A stretch of DNA of 23,245 bases from Pelotomaculum sp. UBA4789 (GCA_002402945.1 DHGV01000109.1:1-23245); one strand, 5' to 3'; positions 14,290 to 22,372 are shown, counted from the first letter of the stretch. A program made the numbers and translations. Notes: a model not told the origin generated them from the letters alone.

Positions 14290-16509
14290 TTATTCCAACA
14301 CTTTCAGCCTGCTGACCTCACCGTCCGTCAGCTCGATTTGGACCTCTGCATCCTCATCTATGTCTTCCAGGTTGATGCTCTCGCCATTCTCATATTCCAG
14401 TTCCGGATCGCCAGTGAAGTAGTATGTGAAAATATTGCCGCTTACCTGTTCTATCCTGATCCTCTCATAGCTTACATTCACATAGACTACGGCGCCCTCA
14501 AGGGTGATGTCCTTATCATTGGTGACTTCAATCCTGTCGACCTCATTGTCTTCAGCCACCCGCACCCTAACTTCGGAGCCGATAATGATGTCGTCCAGGG
14601 TGATGCTCTCGTCGCCAATGTAAAAATCGGCATCGCTGTCCACATAATACTGCACGCTGGTGCCGATGCTCCTCGTTATCCTGATCAGCGGTGGGCCGTC
14701 GTTCACCAGTTCACTAACTGTTCCTTCGATAATATTGTAATCGGCAGCTGCCACTTCGATAGATTCAACGCGATCCCTGCTGTCCAGTTCCAGGCTGACC
14801 CTCTCGCCGAGCTCCAGTTCGTCAAAGTCGATGCTGTCGTCGTCACGCTCCACATCCACACCGCTGAGCACTTCATATTCCGTGATCTCACCATCATCGT
14901 CACGAATGGAAATACCCAGGTCCCCGATGGTATCCAGGTCCATGATATCGCCTTCCACCCGGTCAGTCTCTATTACTGCAATATATTCAACGACATCGTC
15001 ATTATCCAACTCCAGCCTGACCTGATCACCTTCATCCAGGTCTTCAAAATCGATGCGGTCACCGTCGCGCCTCACGTTCACATCATCGCTCACATCATAT
15101 TCCGTGGTGTCACCGTCATCGTCACGTATGGTGATACCATAGTTCCCAACGATATCCAGATCCCTGATTTCACCTTCCAGTTGATCCGTGCCAAGGACCT
15201 CGATCTGTTCAACCCAGCCGGTGCTGTTCAGCTCCAGCTTGACCTGATCTCCCACATCCAGGTCGTCAAAATCGATGCGGTCACCTTTGCGCTCCACTTT
15301 CACATATTCGCTCACCGCGTAATCTATAATATTTCCGCCATCGTCGCGGATGGTGATGCTGAAGACCCCGATGGTATCCAGGGACTTGATCTCCCCTTCG
15401 AGATTGCCGGAAATCCCGATGAACTTGATTTCAATAATTTTATTGTCTGAAACCAGAATTTCTATATTGTCACCCACGTTCAGCGTAGTAATATTTAACT
15501 GGCGGCCCGCATTATTCACTGTAACCCCTTCTGCCACAAGACGGGTAAACTCCTGTCCATCCTCGCGGATGATGCCCAGCCAGTATTCATCGTTGATCGT
15601 CTGGAGAAAACTTACCTTACCGCTGTAGCTAAGTTCTTCACCCGGCCGCAGGGCATTAATGAAAACAACGTGCTGGTTCTCGTCCCAGATCAGCTTAACT
15701 TCGTCACCAACCTGAAGCTTATCCGGAGAAATGCTGATCCCGCCAAGAAATACCTCACAGTCGGCAGCGTAAAACATGCTGCCGGCAGAACTGATTGTTA
15801 TTATCCCGCTGTCCAGGTTGATATCTGATATCATACCCTCTGCCCGCCGGCCTGGTATGGGATCGGCGAATTCATAAGCCACGATACGTGACATCAGGAC
15901 AGCCATCTGGGCCCGGTTGATATTATCGTTGGGCTTGAAAAGATTACCCGGGAGGCCTTTGATCAAATTTTTTCTGACCACCGCGGCCACTCCGTCCCGG
16001 TATTCCCCCGGTATCTGGTCCGCGTCATCAAACTCCAGGGCGCCGCTGTCCGGGCTGAATCCGAGGGCATGGAAAACCAGCATGGCCACTTCAGTCCTGG
16101 TCGCCGGTTCATTCGGCTGAAGCAGGTACAAGTAGTCCTCATCCAGCATGCCCAGCTGGACCGCCTTAATCAGATATCCGCTGCCCCAGTAAAGATCCTG
16201 AGGCAAAGCATAGTCCACACCGGCCTCTTCCAGTGCCAGGGCCTGTTCTTCCAACCCGAGCACCCGCACCAGCATAGCCACTGCTTCCAGCTTGGTCACA
16301 TTGTTGTACGGCTTGAAATCACCGCCCGGATAGCCATATAATACATCACTGGCTGTCATTTCAGATATGGCCTGATGGGCCCACTCTGCTGCTGCAATGT
16401 CCGAAAAACTGCTGCCTTCCGCTTTTAAGGCTGCGCCCCCGGAAAAGGTTATCAATACCGCCAATACCAGGACCAAAGGATACAACCTTATGTTTCTGAA
16501 TATGGACAA
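14290..16509 (-). CDS. S-layer-homology (SLH) protein with acidic tandem repeats
   Basis: Exported cell-wall protein, 739 residues, TTG start with GGAGG eight bases upstream. The signal peptide spans residues 1-31 (RLYPLVLVLAVLITFSGGAALKA). Three SLH domains follow at about 34-85, 95-148 and 155-212 (for example VLYGYPGGDFKPYNNVTKLE); these normally anchor proteins to pyruvylated wall polymer. From about 223 to the end there are roughly seven beta-rich units like GxI..LD..G...ItIrDDdG...Y.V...v.v.r.gd.IdfdDLdvGDqV.LEL....VE.I.V, resembling DUF5666-type units. Three of them (370-591) are exact 74-residue repeats. The tail is extremely acidic, which suggests Ca2+ binding or surface charge. No catalytic motif seen. 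Confidence 0.9.
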   Translation of the reverse strand: MSIFRNIRLYPLVLVLAVLITFSGGAALKAEGSSFSDIAAAEWAHQAISEMTASDVLYGYPGGDFKPYNNVTKLEAVAMLVRVLGLEEQALALEEAGVDYALPQDLYWGSGYLIKAVQLGMLDEDYLYLLQPNEPATRTEVAMLVFHALGFSPDSGALEFDDADQIPGEYRDGVAAVVRKNLIKGLPGNLFKPNDNINRAQMAVLMSRIVAYEFADPIPGRRAEGMISDINLDSGIITISSAGSMFYAADCEVFLGGISISPDKLQVGDEVKLIWDENQHVVFINALRPGEELSYSGKVSFLQTINDEYWLGIIREDGQEFTRLVAEGVTVNNAGRQLNITTLNVGDNIEILVSDNKIIEIKFIGISGNLEGEIKSLDTIGVFSITIRDDGGNIIDYAVSEYVKVERKGDRIDFDDLDVGDQVKLELNSTGWVEQIEVLGTDQLEGEIRDLDIVGNYGITIRDDDGDTTEYDVSDDVNVRRDGDRIDFEDLDEGDQVRLELDNDDVVEYIAVIETDRVEGDIMDLDTIGDLGISIRDDDGEITEYEVLSGVDVERDDDSIDFDELELGERVSLELDSRDRVESIEVAAADYNIIEGTVSELVNDGPPLIRITRSIGTSVQYYVDSDADFYIGDESITLDDIIIGSEVRVRVAEDNEVDRIEVTNDKDITLEGAVVYVNVSYERIRIEQVSGNIFTYYFTGDPELEYENGESINLEDIDEDAEVQIELTDGEVSRLKVLE
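14737..15402 (-). repeat. Three tandem 222-bp units in the SLH gene
   Basis: The segment encoding residues 370-591 has period 222. The block TCAAAATCGATGCGG recurs at 15266 and 15044, with a variant at 14822. The copies have diverged but keep exact phase, pointing to past in-frame duplication. Confidence 0.85.
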
Positions 16510-16600
16510 GTGTTATCCCTCCTTTAAAGTTCATGCATCACATACTGTGTTTACAATAATACTACCATTTATACATGCAATTTCCTATGTTTACATAGAA

Positions 16601-16638
16601 AAATTTAAAAACCCGGCTGCGATCAGGCACGGCTGGGT
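16601..16638 (-). terminator. Possible terminator after the cupin gene
   Basis: ACCC/GGGT and GC-rich inner pairs (16611-16638), followed on the minus strand by TTTTTAAATTTTT. The minus-strand stem has two A-C mismatches, so the call is tentative. Confidence 0.4.
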
Positions 16639-16668
16639 CATAGATACTATAATTTATTACTAACAGCC

Positions 16669-17016
16669 TTACTTGTCACCTGCTTCCGGAACGATGCAGA
16701 TGAAGGCAAAGTCCTCATCAGATGCGCTGACAAACTGGTGCTCGATTTCGGACGGTACATATGCTATGGAGCCCTCCTCCAGCAAGGTCTCTTTCCCGCC
16801 GGCATACAGCGCCCCCCGGCCGCGCAAAATGTAATTGATATGGGGCCAGGGATGAGCGTGGCGGGGCGAGCACCCCCTGTCTTTCAGGGTGAAAAGGCGC
16901 ATGACCCAGCCTTCCCAACCCTCCCGCGGGCCGATCAGGGTTTTTTTAAAAGCGTTTACCGCCCCCGGTACGGTTACTTTTATTTCATCTAAATTTTTGA
17001 CATTGCCTGCAAACAC
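16669..17016 (-). CDS. Cupin-domain protein
   Basis: 115-residue single cupin_2 barrel. Motif 1 is HAHPWPHINYILRGRG (two His near residue 53 plus a further His), and motif 2 is GSIAYVPSEIEHQF. Together these provide His ligands for a metal. The acidic residue usual in motif 1 is not obvious, so metal type and activity are open. Such small cupins serve as isomerases, dioxygenases or ligand sensors. GTG start at 17016 with GGAGGGG upstream. It stands alone, divergent from the HerA-like gene and upstream of the SLH gene. Confidence 0.88.
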   Translation of the reverse strand: MFAGNVKNLDEIKVTVPGAVNAFKKTLIGPREGWEGWVMRLFTLKDRGCSPRHAHPWPHINYILRGRGALYAGGKETLLEEGSIAYVPSEIEHQFVSASDEDFAFICIVPEAGDK

Positions 17017-17256
17017 AGTAACCCCTCCAAAAATATTTTTAAGTAAAACATTCTGGTCTTAAACTTAAATCCCTTCTTGAAATCAGCAAAGCAAACCTTC
17101 GTGCCGCTGTCTTTGATCGGCAGATTAATTATTCCAACATGTTTAAAAATATATCAAAATTCCAGGCCATGGATCAAAACAAAATATGTTGTTTACATCC
17201 TCGTCCCGCGCGTGCCTTATGTTATAATAAATTAATTATGAACGGGGAGTGATTTC
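17017..17256. other. Intergenic region between cupin and HerA-like genes
   Basis: A 240-base divergent gap. A TATAAT (17220-17225) about 30 bases before the plus-strand gene is a candidate -10 box, but no good -35 stands at the right distance. No small gene, hairpin or RNA motif was recognised. Confidence 0.5.
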
Positions 17257-18735
17257 ATGCCTGATGACAAACTACTCATAGCCAAGGGGGAGAATGAACT
17301 CTACCTGCTGCCCAAAATGGCCAACCGCCACGGCCTGATCACCGGCGCCACCGGCACAGGCAAGACTATTACCCTTCAGGGTATGGCGGAGTCTTTCAGT
17401 TCCATCGGCGCCCCTGTTTTCCTATCCGATATCAAGGGCGACCTTTCCGGCCTCTGCGAGCCGGGCGGCGGAAACGCCAAAATCGACGAACGGGTCAAAT
17501 TGCTGGATATCAAGGATTTCAGCTACCAGCCTTTTCCCATACAGTTCTGGGATGTCTTCGGAGAGCAGGGCTGTCCGGTACGCACTACCGTCTCAGAAAT
17601 GGGACCGCTCCTTCTTTCCCGGCTGCTGAACCTCAATGAGATCCAGAGCGGCGTGCTCAACCTGGTTTTCCGCATTGCCGATGACCAGGGCTTGCTGCTG
17701 CTGGACCTGAAAGACCTGAAATCGCTGCTGGTTTATGCCGCTGAGAATGCCGCGAAATATACAGTTGAGTACGGTACAATTTCGAAGCAGTCCGTCGGCG
17801 CCATCCAACGCGCCCTGCTGGTCATCGAGGATCAGGGCGGGGCCCTGTTTTTCGGCGAACCGGCCCTGGACATCAAAGACTGCATGAAAACTGACGAGAA
17901 CGGCCTGGGTTATATAAACATCCTGGCCTGCGACAAGCTGTTCCAGTCGCCTGCTCTCTACTCCACCTTCCTGCTGTGGCTCCTCTCAGAGCTGTTCGAA
18001 GAGCTGCCGGAAGTCGGAGATCTGGATAAGCCGAAATTGGTGTTCTTCTTCGACGAGGCCCACCTGCTGTTCAACGATGCTCCGAAGGTCATGCTGGAGC
18101 GAGTCGAGCAGGTAGTCCGCCTGATCCGATCCAAGGGTGTCGGTGTCTATTTTATCACCCAAAATCCGGTGGACATCCCGGACAGCGTTCTGGGCCAGCT
18201 GGGCAACCGGGTGCAGCACGCCCTGCGGGCATATACACCCAAAGACCAGAAAGCGATCAAGGCCGCTGCCGAAACCTTTCGCCAGAATCCCAAATACACA
18301 GTCGAGCAGGTAATCACCGAGCTGGGCGTCGGTGAAGCCCTCATCTCGTTTTTAGATGAAAAAGGACGCCCGTCTGTCGTGGAAAAGGCTTTTGTCGTCC
18401 CGCCGCGCAGCAAGATTGGGCCGGTTTCGCCGGAACGGAGAAATGAGGTTATCGCACGATCTGAAATGAAGGACCGCTACGAAAAAACCGTCGACCGCGA
18501 ATCAGCTTATGAGCTTTTACAAGCCAAAGCGCTCCGGGAGAAGGAAGAAGAAAAAGCAGCAGCTGAAGAACGCAACACGCGGGTAGAGCATGAAGAGCAG
18601 CCGCACCAAGGTAAACCCGGCCGAAAACCGGACACGATGATCGAAAAATTGTCCAAAACGGCTGCCGGCAGCGCCGGCCGCCAGGTTGCCAGGGAACTGG
18701 TGCGGGGCATCCTCGGCTCCCTGCTGCGCAAATAG
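17257..18735 (+). CDS. HerA-like / DUF853 (YjgR family) P-loop ATPase
   Basis: 492 residues. Walker A GATGTGKT (30-37) near the N terminus and Walker B LVFFFDEAH (261-269) define a HerA/FtsK-superfamily ATPase. QNPVDIPDSVLGQLGNRVQHALRAYTP, with the sensor/arginine-finger region, is characteristic of the DUF853/YjgR group. The C-terminal 70 residues are a charged, coiled-coil-like stretch (LREKEEEKAAAEERN). The biological role of YjgR proteins is not established; DNA translocation is assumed by homology. ATG start with GGGGAG upstream. It stands alone, closed by a strong terminator. No nuclease partner (NurA or SIR2) is adjacent, so there is no support for a defence role here. Confidence 0.92.
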   Translation: MPDDKLLIAKGENELYLLPKMANRHGLITGATGTGKTITLQGMAESFSSIGAPVFLSDIKGDLSGLCEPGGGNAKIDERVKLLDIKDFSYQPFPIQFWDVFGEQGCPVRTTVSEMGPLLLSRLLNLNEIQSGVLNLVFRIADDQGLLLLDLKDLKSLLVYAAENAAKYTVEYGTISKQSVGAIQRALLVIEDQGGALFFGEPALDIKDCMKTDENGLGYINILACDKLFQSPALYSTFLLWLLSELFEELPEVGDLDKPKLVFFFDEAHLLFNDAPKVMLERVEQVVRLIRSKGVGVYFITQNPVDIPDSVLGQLGNRVQHALRAYTPKDQKAIKAAAETFRQNPKYTVEQVITELGVGEALISFLDEKGRPSVVEKAFVVPPRSKIGPVSPERRNEVIARSEMKDRYEKTVDRESAYELLQAKALREKEEEKAAAEERNTRVEHEEQPHQGKPGRKPDTMIEKLSKTAAGSAGRQVARELVRGILGSLLRK

Positions 18736-18769
18736 ACGTGTCAGGGGGACAGTCTCCTGACACGTTTTT
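18736..18769 (+). terminator. Intrinsic terminator after the HerA-like gene
   Basis: ACGTGTCAGG (18736-18745) and CCTGACACGT (18756-18765) are perfect reverse complements, followed by TTTTT, one base past the stop codon. Confidence 0.93.
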
Positions 18770-18857
18770 GATATAAATATGAAAAAGCAAGGAAACGTTC
18801 TCTTGCCACCAAAGTAATACCTAGTTCAATCCCTTGATATTAGGAGGGCTATAGCCT

Positions 18858-19337
18858 GTGCATAATATTTTCTTCTACCAGACCAGCATCGGGGAAATCG
18901 GTATAGCAGAAACCGGGGGCAAAGTTACCAATCTTTATTTTCATGGTGAACAAATACACCGGCACAGTATCATTGTAGAAACTGACGTGTTAAAAGAAGC
19001 CGGCAGGCAGCTGCAGGACTACCTGGCAGGGAAATTGAAGGTTTTCAAACTGCCTCTTGCTCCCGCCGGTACAGAATTTATGCTGCGCATTTGGGAAAGC
19101 CTGTGCAGAATCCCCTATGGTGAAACCCGGAGCTACCAGGAAATAGCGCAGAACACGGGCAATAAAAAAGCGGCCAGGGCAGTGGGGCACGCCTGTAACC
19201 GCAACCCCATTCCGATTTTCATCCCCTGCCACCGGGTGATCGGGGCCGGCGGAAAGCTGACCGGCTACGGGGGCGGTCTGGAAATCAAGTCACAGCTTTT
19301 GGCGCTGGAAGCAGTGTCAGTAAACCCGGTTAACTGA
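18858..19337 (+). CDS. ogt: Methylated-DNA-[protein]-cysteine S-methyltransferase
   Basis: Suicide repair enzyme that moves O6-alkyl groups from guanine to its own cysteine; 159 residues, the size of Ogt. Active-site motif IPCHRVIG with C124; the helix-turn-helix with the arginine finger is RSYQEIAQNTGNKKAARAVGHACNRNP. The N-terminal domain is degenerate, as in Ogt, and lacks the Ada metal site. GTG start at 18858 with AGGAGGG nine bases upstream. Monocistronic and convergent with the radical SAM gene. Confidence 0.95.
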   Translation: MHNIFFYQTSIGEIGIAETGGKVTNLYFHGEQIHRHSIIVETDVLKEAGRQLQDYLAGKLKVFKLPLAPAGTEFMLRIWESLCRIPYGETRSYQEIAQNTGNKKAARAVGHACNRNPIPIFIPCHRVIGAGGKLTGYGGGLEIKSQLLALEAVSVNPVN

Positions 19338-19387
19338 CACCACGGCAGCCCCTGACAGCTTTCCCCCACATTTGAAGCAATTGGATA

Positions 19388-20806
19388 TCAGCTTTTCCAG
19401 CAACCTGCCGGTTTTCCGAAAAAGTCACCGCTTAGAGCGTAAGACTGGGCTGGACAACCGCGGCAAAGCTGTCTCAGTTCACAGCCGGAACATACTTTGA
19501 AGCGGTCCACCCGGCGCAAATCATTGAGGAAGTGAGACTCAATAAAAATCTCCGTGAATGTCTGCCGTGGCATATGACCCAGTTCCAGGCCAAGCCGGCG
19601 GCAGGGGTAAACGGTCCCGTCCGCCAGAATGGCGAAACCACCACGTCCAATGCCACAACCACCGAAATTGCTTTTTTTGTCCAGGGCAGGCGGCTCAAGC
19701 AGCCCTTCCTCAGCCAGGTACAGTGTGTACAGGTGTGGTTTAATGGCGTAATCCGTCTGGTAGATACCGTTCTGATTTGATTTGGTGATAAAATGATGGG
19801 CCTCATCGATTATTTGCCGCAGTTCCGGGGGAGTTAACATCTGCGCCTGCATATCAATACCCTTACCGGCAGGCACCAGCTGGTCAAAAGCAAAGCTGCT
19901 GACCCCCAATTCACCCGCCAGCTTCATGACCTCAACCAACTCCCTTGCATTATGGCGGCCCAACGTAAACATCACGCCCGTTGCAATGCCTGCCCCAGAC
20001 AGTACCCGCAGCGCCCGCAGGCTGTCATCAAAGGAACCCGGGCGGCGCAGCGCGTCATGGGTCTGGCGCAAACCATCAAGGCTCAGCTGGTAGAAATCAA
20101 CACCATGTTCTTTCATGCGTGCTGCTGTATTGGGATCCACGTGGTAGGGATTGCCCAGGATATCGACATCTATATGGCCGCCTCGGTCAGCCAGGGTAAT
20201 GGCTGCCAAAAGGTCAAAAAAGCGGGGGCGCAGCAGGGGATCTCCCCCGGAAAGCGTGATCTCACCGCGAATGCGCCACCTGGCAAGGGTTGATTCGTAA
20301 TCATTGATAATGGCCTGGCATTCATCAAATGTCAGCTGCGATTCAAGCTCAGACTTGTAACCGGGGCTGTCAAACATATAACAGTGCCGGCAACGCTGGT
20401 CACAGGCAGCAGTAATATGCCACTGCAAATTCAGAAGCTTGAGCGGCAGAGGCCAACTCATTCCCGCAGCTGCACCCTGGTTTTTCATATCCCTAAAGCG
20501 CAGCATGCCTATAAAAGCCAGGTGGCGAAGTACTGCTGCCGCATCCTCCCGGTCAAACTCACCGGCCTGCAATTCTTCCAGGCTTGTCCACTCTGAAAGT
20601 TTCCGGACCAGCGGCAGGATTGAAGTATCGACAGTTATTTCCTGGTCACCAGCCCGGAGCAGGCCGAGATCATTTATTTCCTCCACAACGGCTTCATGCG
20701 GCAGCGCGAAATATCTCCGGCTCAGATCCAGGTTGATGATATGGTCCTGCCAGGCTTTGTACTGCCACAATACATCTTTTTCCCTGTTCGTAAAAATGAG
20801 TATCAC
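19388..20806 (-). CDS. sbtM: Radical SAM/SPASM peptide maturase (SbtM-like)
   Basis: Probable RiPP-modifying enzyme, 472 residues. The radical SAM cluster motif CDQRCRHC places Cys at 135, 139 and 142 (CxxxCxxC); the SAM-binding LSGGDPLLRP follows. The C terminus is a SPASM domain with many cysteines (GGCGIGRGGF, VYPCRR, CSGCELRQLCRGCP, GCWKS) for auxiliary Fe-S clusters. Residues about 25-110 may be a peptide-recognition domain. The 30-codon gene just upstream has a Cys-Ala-Sec end and looks like its substrate, fitting the SbtA/SbtM 'thio(seleno)oxazole' RiPP type as recalled. The start is uncertain: GTG at 20806 is part of the strong ribosome site GGAGGTGAT, and initiation could be at a rare ATT at 20797, eight bases after GGAGG. 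Confidence 0.85.
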   Translation of the reverse strand: MILIFTNREKDVLWQYKAWQDHIINLDLSRRYFALPHEAVVEEINDLGLLRAGDQEITVDTSILPLVRKLSEWTSLEELQAGEFDREDAAAVLRHLAFIGMLRFRDMKNQGAAAGMSWPLPLKLLNLQWHITAACDQRCRHCYMFDSPGYKSELESQLTFDECQAIINDYESTLARWRIRGEITLSGGDPLLRPRFFDLLAAITLADRGGHIDVDILGNPYHVDPNTAARMKEHGVDFYQLSLDGLRQTHDALRRPGSFDDSLRALRVLSGAGIATGVMFTLGRHNARELVEVMKLAGELGVSSFAFDQLVPAGKGIDMQAQMLTPPELRQIIDEAHHFITKSNQNGIYQTDYAIKPHLYTLYLAEEGLLEPPALDKKSNFGGCGIGRGGFAILADGTVYPCRRLGLELGHMPRQTFTEIFIESHFLNDLRRVDRFKVCSGCELRQLCRGCPAQSYALSGDFFGKPAGCWKS

Positions 20807-20896
20807 CTCCCGGACAGATCAAATAAGGCAACAGTATTTACCATCGCCTTCTTTTAATGAGCTCCCAAGATATTGCTGCACCCGGTTACGCTTTAT

Positions 20897-20929
20897 GGCA
20901 GCGACCGCTGCCTATTTGGGTGCTTTTCA
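20897..20929 (-). promoter_or_regulatory. Bacterial SECIS element with UGA in the precursor gene
   Basis: UGA is at 20927-20929. Read on the minus strand, GGCAGC (20907-20912) pairs perfectly with GCTGCC (20897-20902) around a GGTC loop. The loop G is the 21st base after the UGA. A GGUC apical sequence on a GC-rich stem at this distance closely matches the E. coli fdhF SECIS. The stem starts at the last base of the UAG stop. Confidence 0.85.
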
Positions 20930-21004
20930 GGCGCATTGTACTTTTGCTTGAAGCTTTTCATCCTTGCGCAGCGATTGGATAGTGAGAGTCTTATCCTTTT
21001 TCAT
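20912..21004 (-). CDS. sbtA: Selenocysteine-containing RiPP precursor peptide (SbtA-like)
   Basis: A 30-residue peptide if UGA codon 26 is read as selenocysteine. ATG at 21004 with GGAGG seven bases upstream. The leader is charged and probably helical (MKKDKTLTIQSLRKDEK, then LQAKV), and the short core reads QC-A-U-KAPK before UAG. Without recoding it would stop after QCA at 25 residues, just before the residue that the SECIS hairpin is placed to decode. It has its own good promoter and lies 105 bases before the radical SAM/SPASM gene, the usual order for a precursor and its maturase. Cys24 and Sec26 are the likely modification sites, presumably by heterocycle or C-S/C-Se bond formation; the product is unknown. 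Confidence 0.8.
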
Positions 21005-21035
21005 GACTACCCTCCAATAATCTTCTTTGATTTTT

Positions 21036-21064
21036 ATTATAATATACATTATATTCTGATTCAA
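21036..21064 (-). promoter_or_regulatory. Promoter for sbtA-sbtM
   Basis: On the minus strand -35 TTGAAT (21059-21064) and perfect -10 TATAAT (21036-21041), spaced 17 bases, about 30 bases before the sbtA start codon. Confidence 0.85.
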
Positions 21065-21153
21065 TCTATGCTATCAGAAATATTTATATATTCTAATTAT
21101 ACATAAGATATATTTATTTATGATATGTCGATTATAGGCGGATGGGAGCTTCC

Positions 21154-21183
21154 AAAAAGCCCATCGCTTTTGAACGATGGGCT
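21154..21183 (-). terminator. Intrinsic terminator after mrp
   Basis: AGCCCATCG (21158-21166) and CGATGGGCT (21175-21183) are perfect inverted repeats. On the minus strand the stem runs into TTTTT. It separates the mrp transcript from the sbtA promoter. Confidence 0.88.
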
Positions 21184-21222
21184 GGCTTCCTTTAATGCTT
21201 AATCATAATGCCGGGAATTTTT

Positions 21223-22077
21223 TTAACAACCTCGTCCTTCTGATACCTTTGGCATCTCCAGGATGTCGGCTACGTTATCCATCAAGTCGCCTTCAAACAG
21301 TTCAATCAGGCCCCTGTCGCAGGCGGCCGCAATTTTCGGGTCAATGGGAAGCCTGGCCAGGACATCGATGTCGTGGGTCAAGGCGATTTCCTCAATATTG
21401 CTGTCGCCGAACACCGCGCAGGCCCGATCACAGCTCGGGCATTTGAAGCTTGACATGTTTTCGACTATGCCAATGATTGGAATATCCATCATTTTAGCCA
21501 TCTTGACCGCCTTGGACACGATCATCGAAACCAGCTCCTGGGGAGAAGTCACAATTATTATCCCGTCCACGGGGATGGACTGAAACACGGTGAGAGACAC
21601 GTCCCCCGTACCGGGCGGCATATCAATGAACATATAATCCACGTCGCCCCAGATCACCTCCGTCCAGAACTGCTTGACCGTATTGCCGATGATCGGACCC
21701 CTCCAGACAACCGGGTCTGTATCATCTGCCAGCAGCAGGTTAATCGACATGATACCGATGCCGGTCTTGCTCTTGGTGGGAAGCAGCCCCAGTTCATTCC
21801 CCGACGCTTTTTCTGTGATCCCAAAGGCCTTGGGTATGGATGGGCCAGTTATATCAGCATCAAGGATGGCCGTATTATAGCCCCTTCTCTTCATTGTCAC
21901 AGCCAGCAATGAGGTTACCAGAGACTTGCCGACTCCACCCTTGCCGCTGACAATGGCAATTACTTTTTTGATATTGCTGCCTTCATGCGGCTTGGCGAGA
22001 AAATCATGCGGCGTTTCCTTTCTGTCAGCATATTCATCGCCGCAGGCGCCGCAGCCTTGCTTGCACTCATCGCTCAT
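21223..22077 (-). CDS. mrp: Mrp/ApbC-family P-loop Fe-S carrier ATPase
   Basis: Scaffold or carrier for Fe-S cluster delivery, 284 residues, cytoplasmic. The deviant Walker A is SGKGGVGKS (44-52) and the switch region ILDADITGPS; the Walker B-like segment is MFIDMPPGTGD. N-terminal CKQGCGACGD and the C-terminal CPSCDRAC provide cysteines of the NBP35/Mrp pattern for cluster binding. ATG with AAGGAG upstream. The radical SAM/SPASM enzyme next door needs several Fe-S clusters, but Mrp is a general factor and has its own terminator, so a dedicated link is unproven. Confidence 0.95.
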   Translation of the reverse strand: MSDECKQGCGACGDEYADRKETPHDFLAKPHEGSNIKKVIAIVSGKGGVGKSLVTSLLAVTMKRRGYNTAILDADITGPSIPKAFGITEKASGNELGLLPTKSKTGIGIMSINLLLADDTDPVVWRGPIIGNTVKQFWTEVIWGDVDYMFIDMPPGTGDVSLTVFQSIPVDGIIIVTSPQELVSMIVSKAVKMAKMMDIPIIGIVENMSSFKCPSCDRACAVFGDSNIEEIALTHDIDVLARLPIDPKIAAACDRGLIELFEGDLMDNVADILEMPKVSEGRGC

Positions 22078-22125
22078 TCTTATCTCTCCTTATACTTATG
22101 CTACCCTTATAGATTTTCAACACCC

Positions 22126-22159
22126 AAACAAAAGCACCTGCCTTCATTACAGCAGATGC
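22126..22159 (-). terminator. Intrinsic terminator after the small lysine-rich gene
   Basis: On the minus strand GCATCTGC (22152-22159) pairs with GCAGGTGC (22134-22141), eight pairs including one G-U, followed by TTTTGTTTGG. It lies between the 39-residue gene and mrp. Confidence 0.7.
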
Positions 22160-22194
22160 AGCGGTTCCTTCAACAGAGATTCTCAATCAGATAA

Positions 22195-22314
22195 TTATTT
22201 AGGCTTTTTTGCTGGATCTGTTAAAGAAGATATTGGAGCAATAATAATTTTATCAACCTTTTTTTCAGCCTTCTTCTTCTTTTTTTCCTTATTTCTAGGA
22301 CTTTTATCTCCCAT
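22195..22314 (-). CDS. Small lysine-rich protein (MGDKSP type)
   Basis: 39 residues, ATG at 22314 with GGAGG eight bases upstream, followed by its own terminator. It starts MGDKSPRNKEKKKKKAEKK and ends with SSLTDPAKKPK: strongly basic at the N terminus, with a short hydrophobic IIIAPI stretch in the middle. Very short proteins opening MGDKSPK/RxK are, as recalled, found as hypotheticals in many bacteria; no function is known to me. A possible -10 box TATAAT lies at 22346-22351, overlapping the spacer after the P-type ATPase gene. Its ribosome site, terminator and recognisable opening support a real gene. Confidence 0.75.
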   Translation of the reverse strand: MGDKSPRNKEKKKKKAEKKVDKIIIAPISSLTDPAKKPK

Positions 22315-22372
22315 GTCAGCTACCTCCAATCAGTTATTAAACTTAATTATACCCTATTCCATACAATTATGG

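Noticed and set aside
14338..15450. Long open frame (370 codons) on the plus strand opposite the SLH gene
   Set aside because: It is antisense to the acidic Asp/Glu-rich repeats, whose codons give few stops in reverse. There is no ribosome site, and the product is repetitive and resembles no protein.
17257..18735. HerA-like ATPase as part of an antiphage system
   Set aside because: No nuclease, SIR2, NurA or other defence gene is adjacent. The sequence fits the stand-alone YjgR/DUF853 group, and a terminator isolates it.
20439..20951. 170-codon plus-strand frame overlapping the start of the radical SAM gene
   Set aside because: Antisense to both sbtM and the sbtA/SECIS region, Ser/Arg-rich, no ribosome site.
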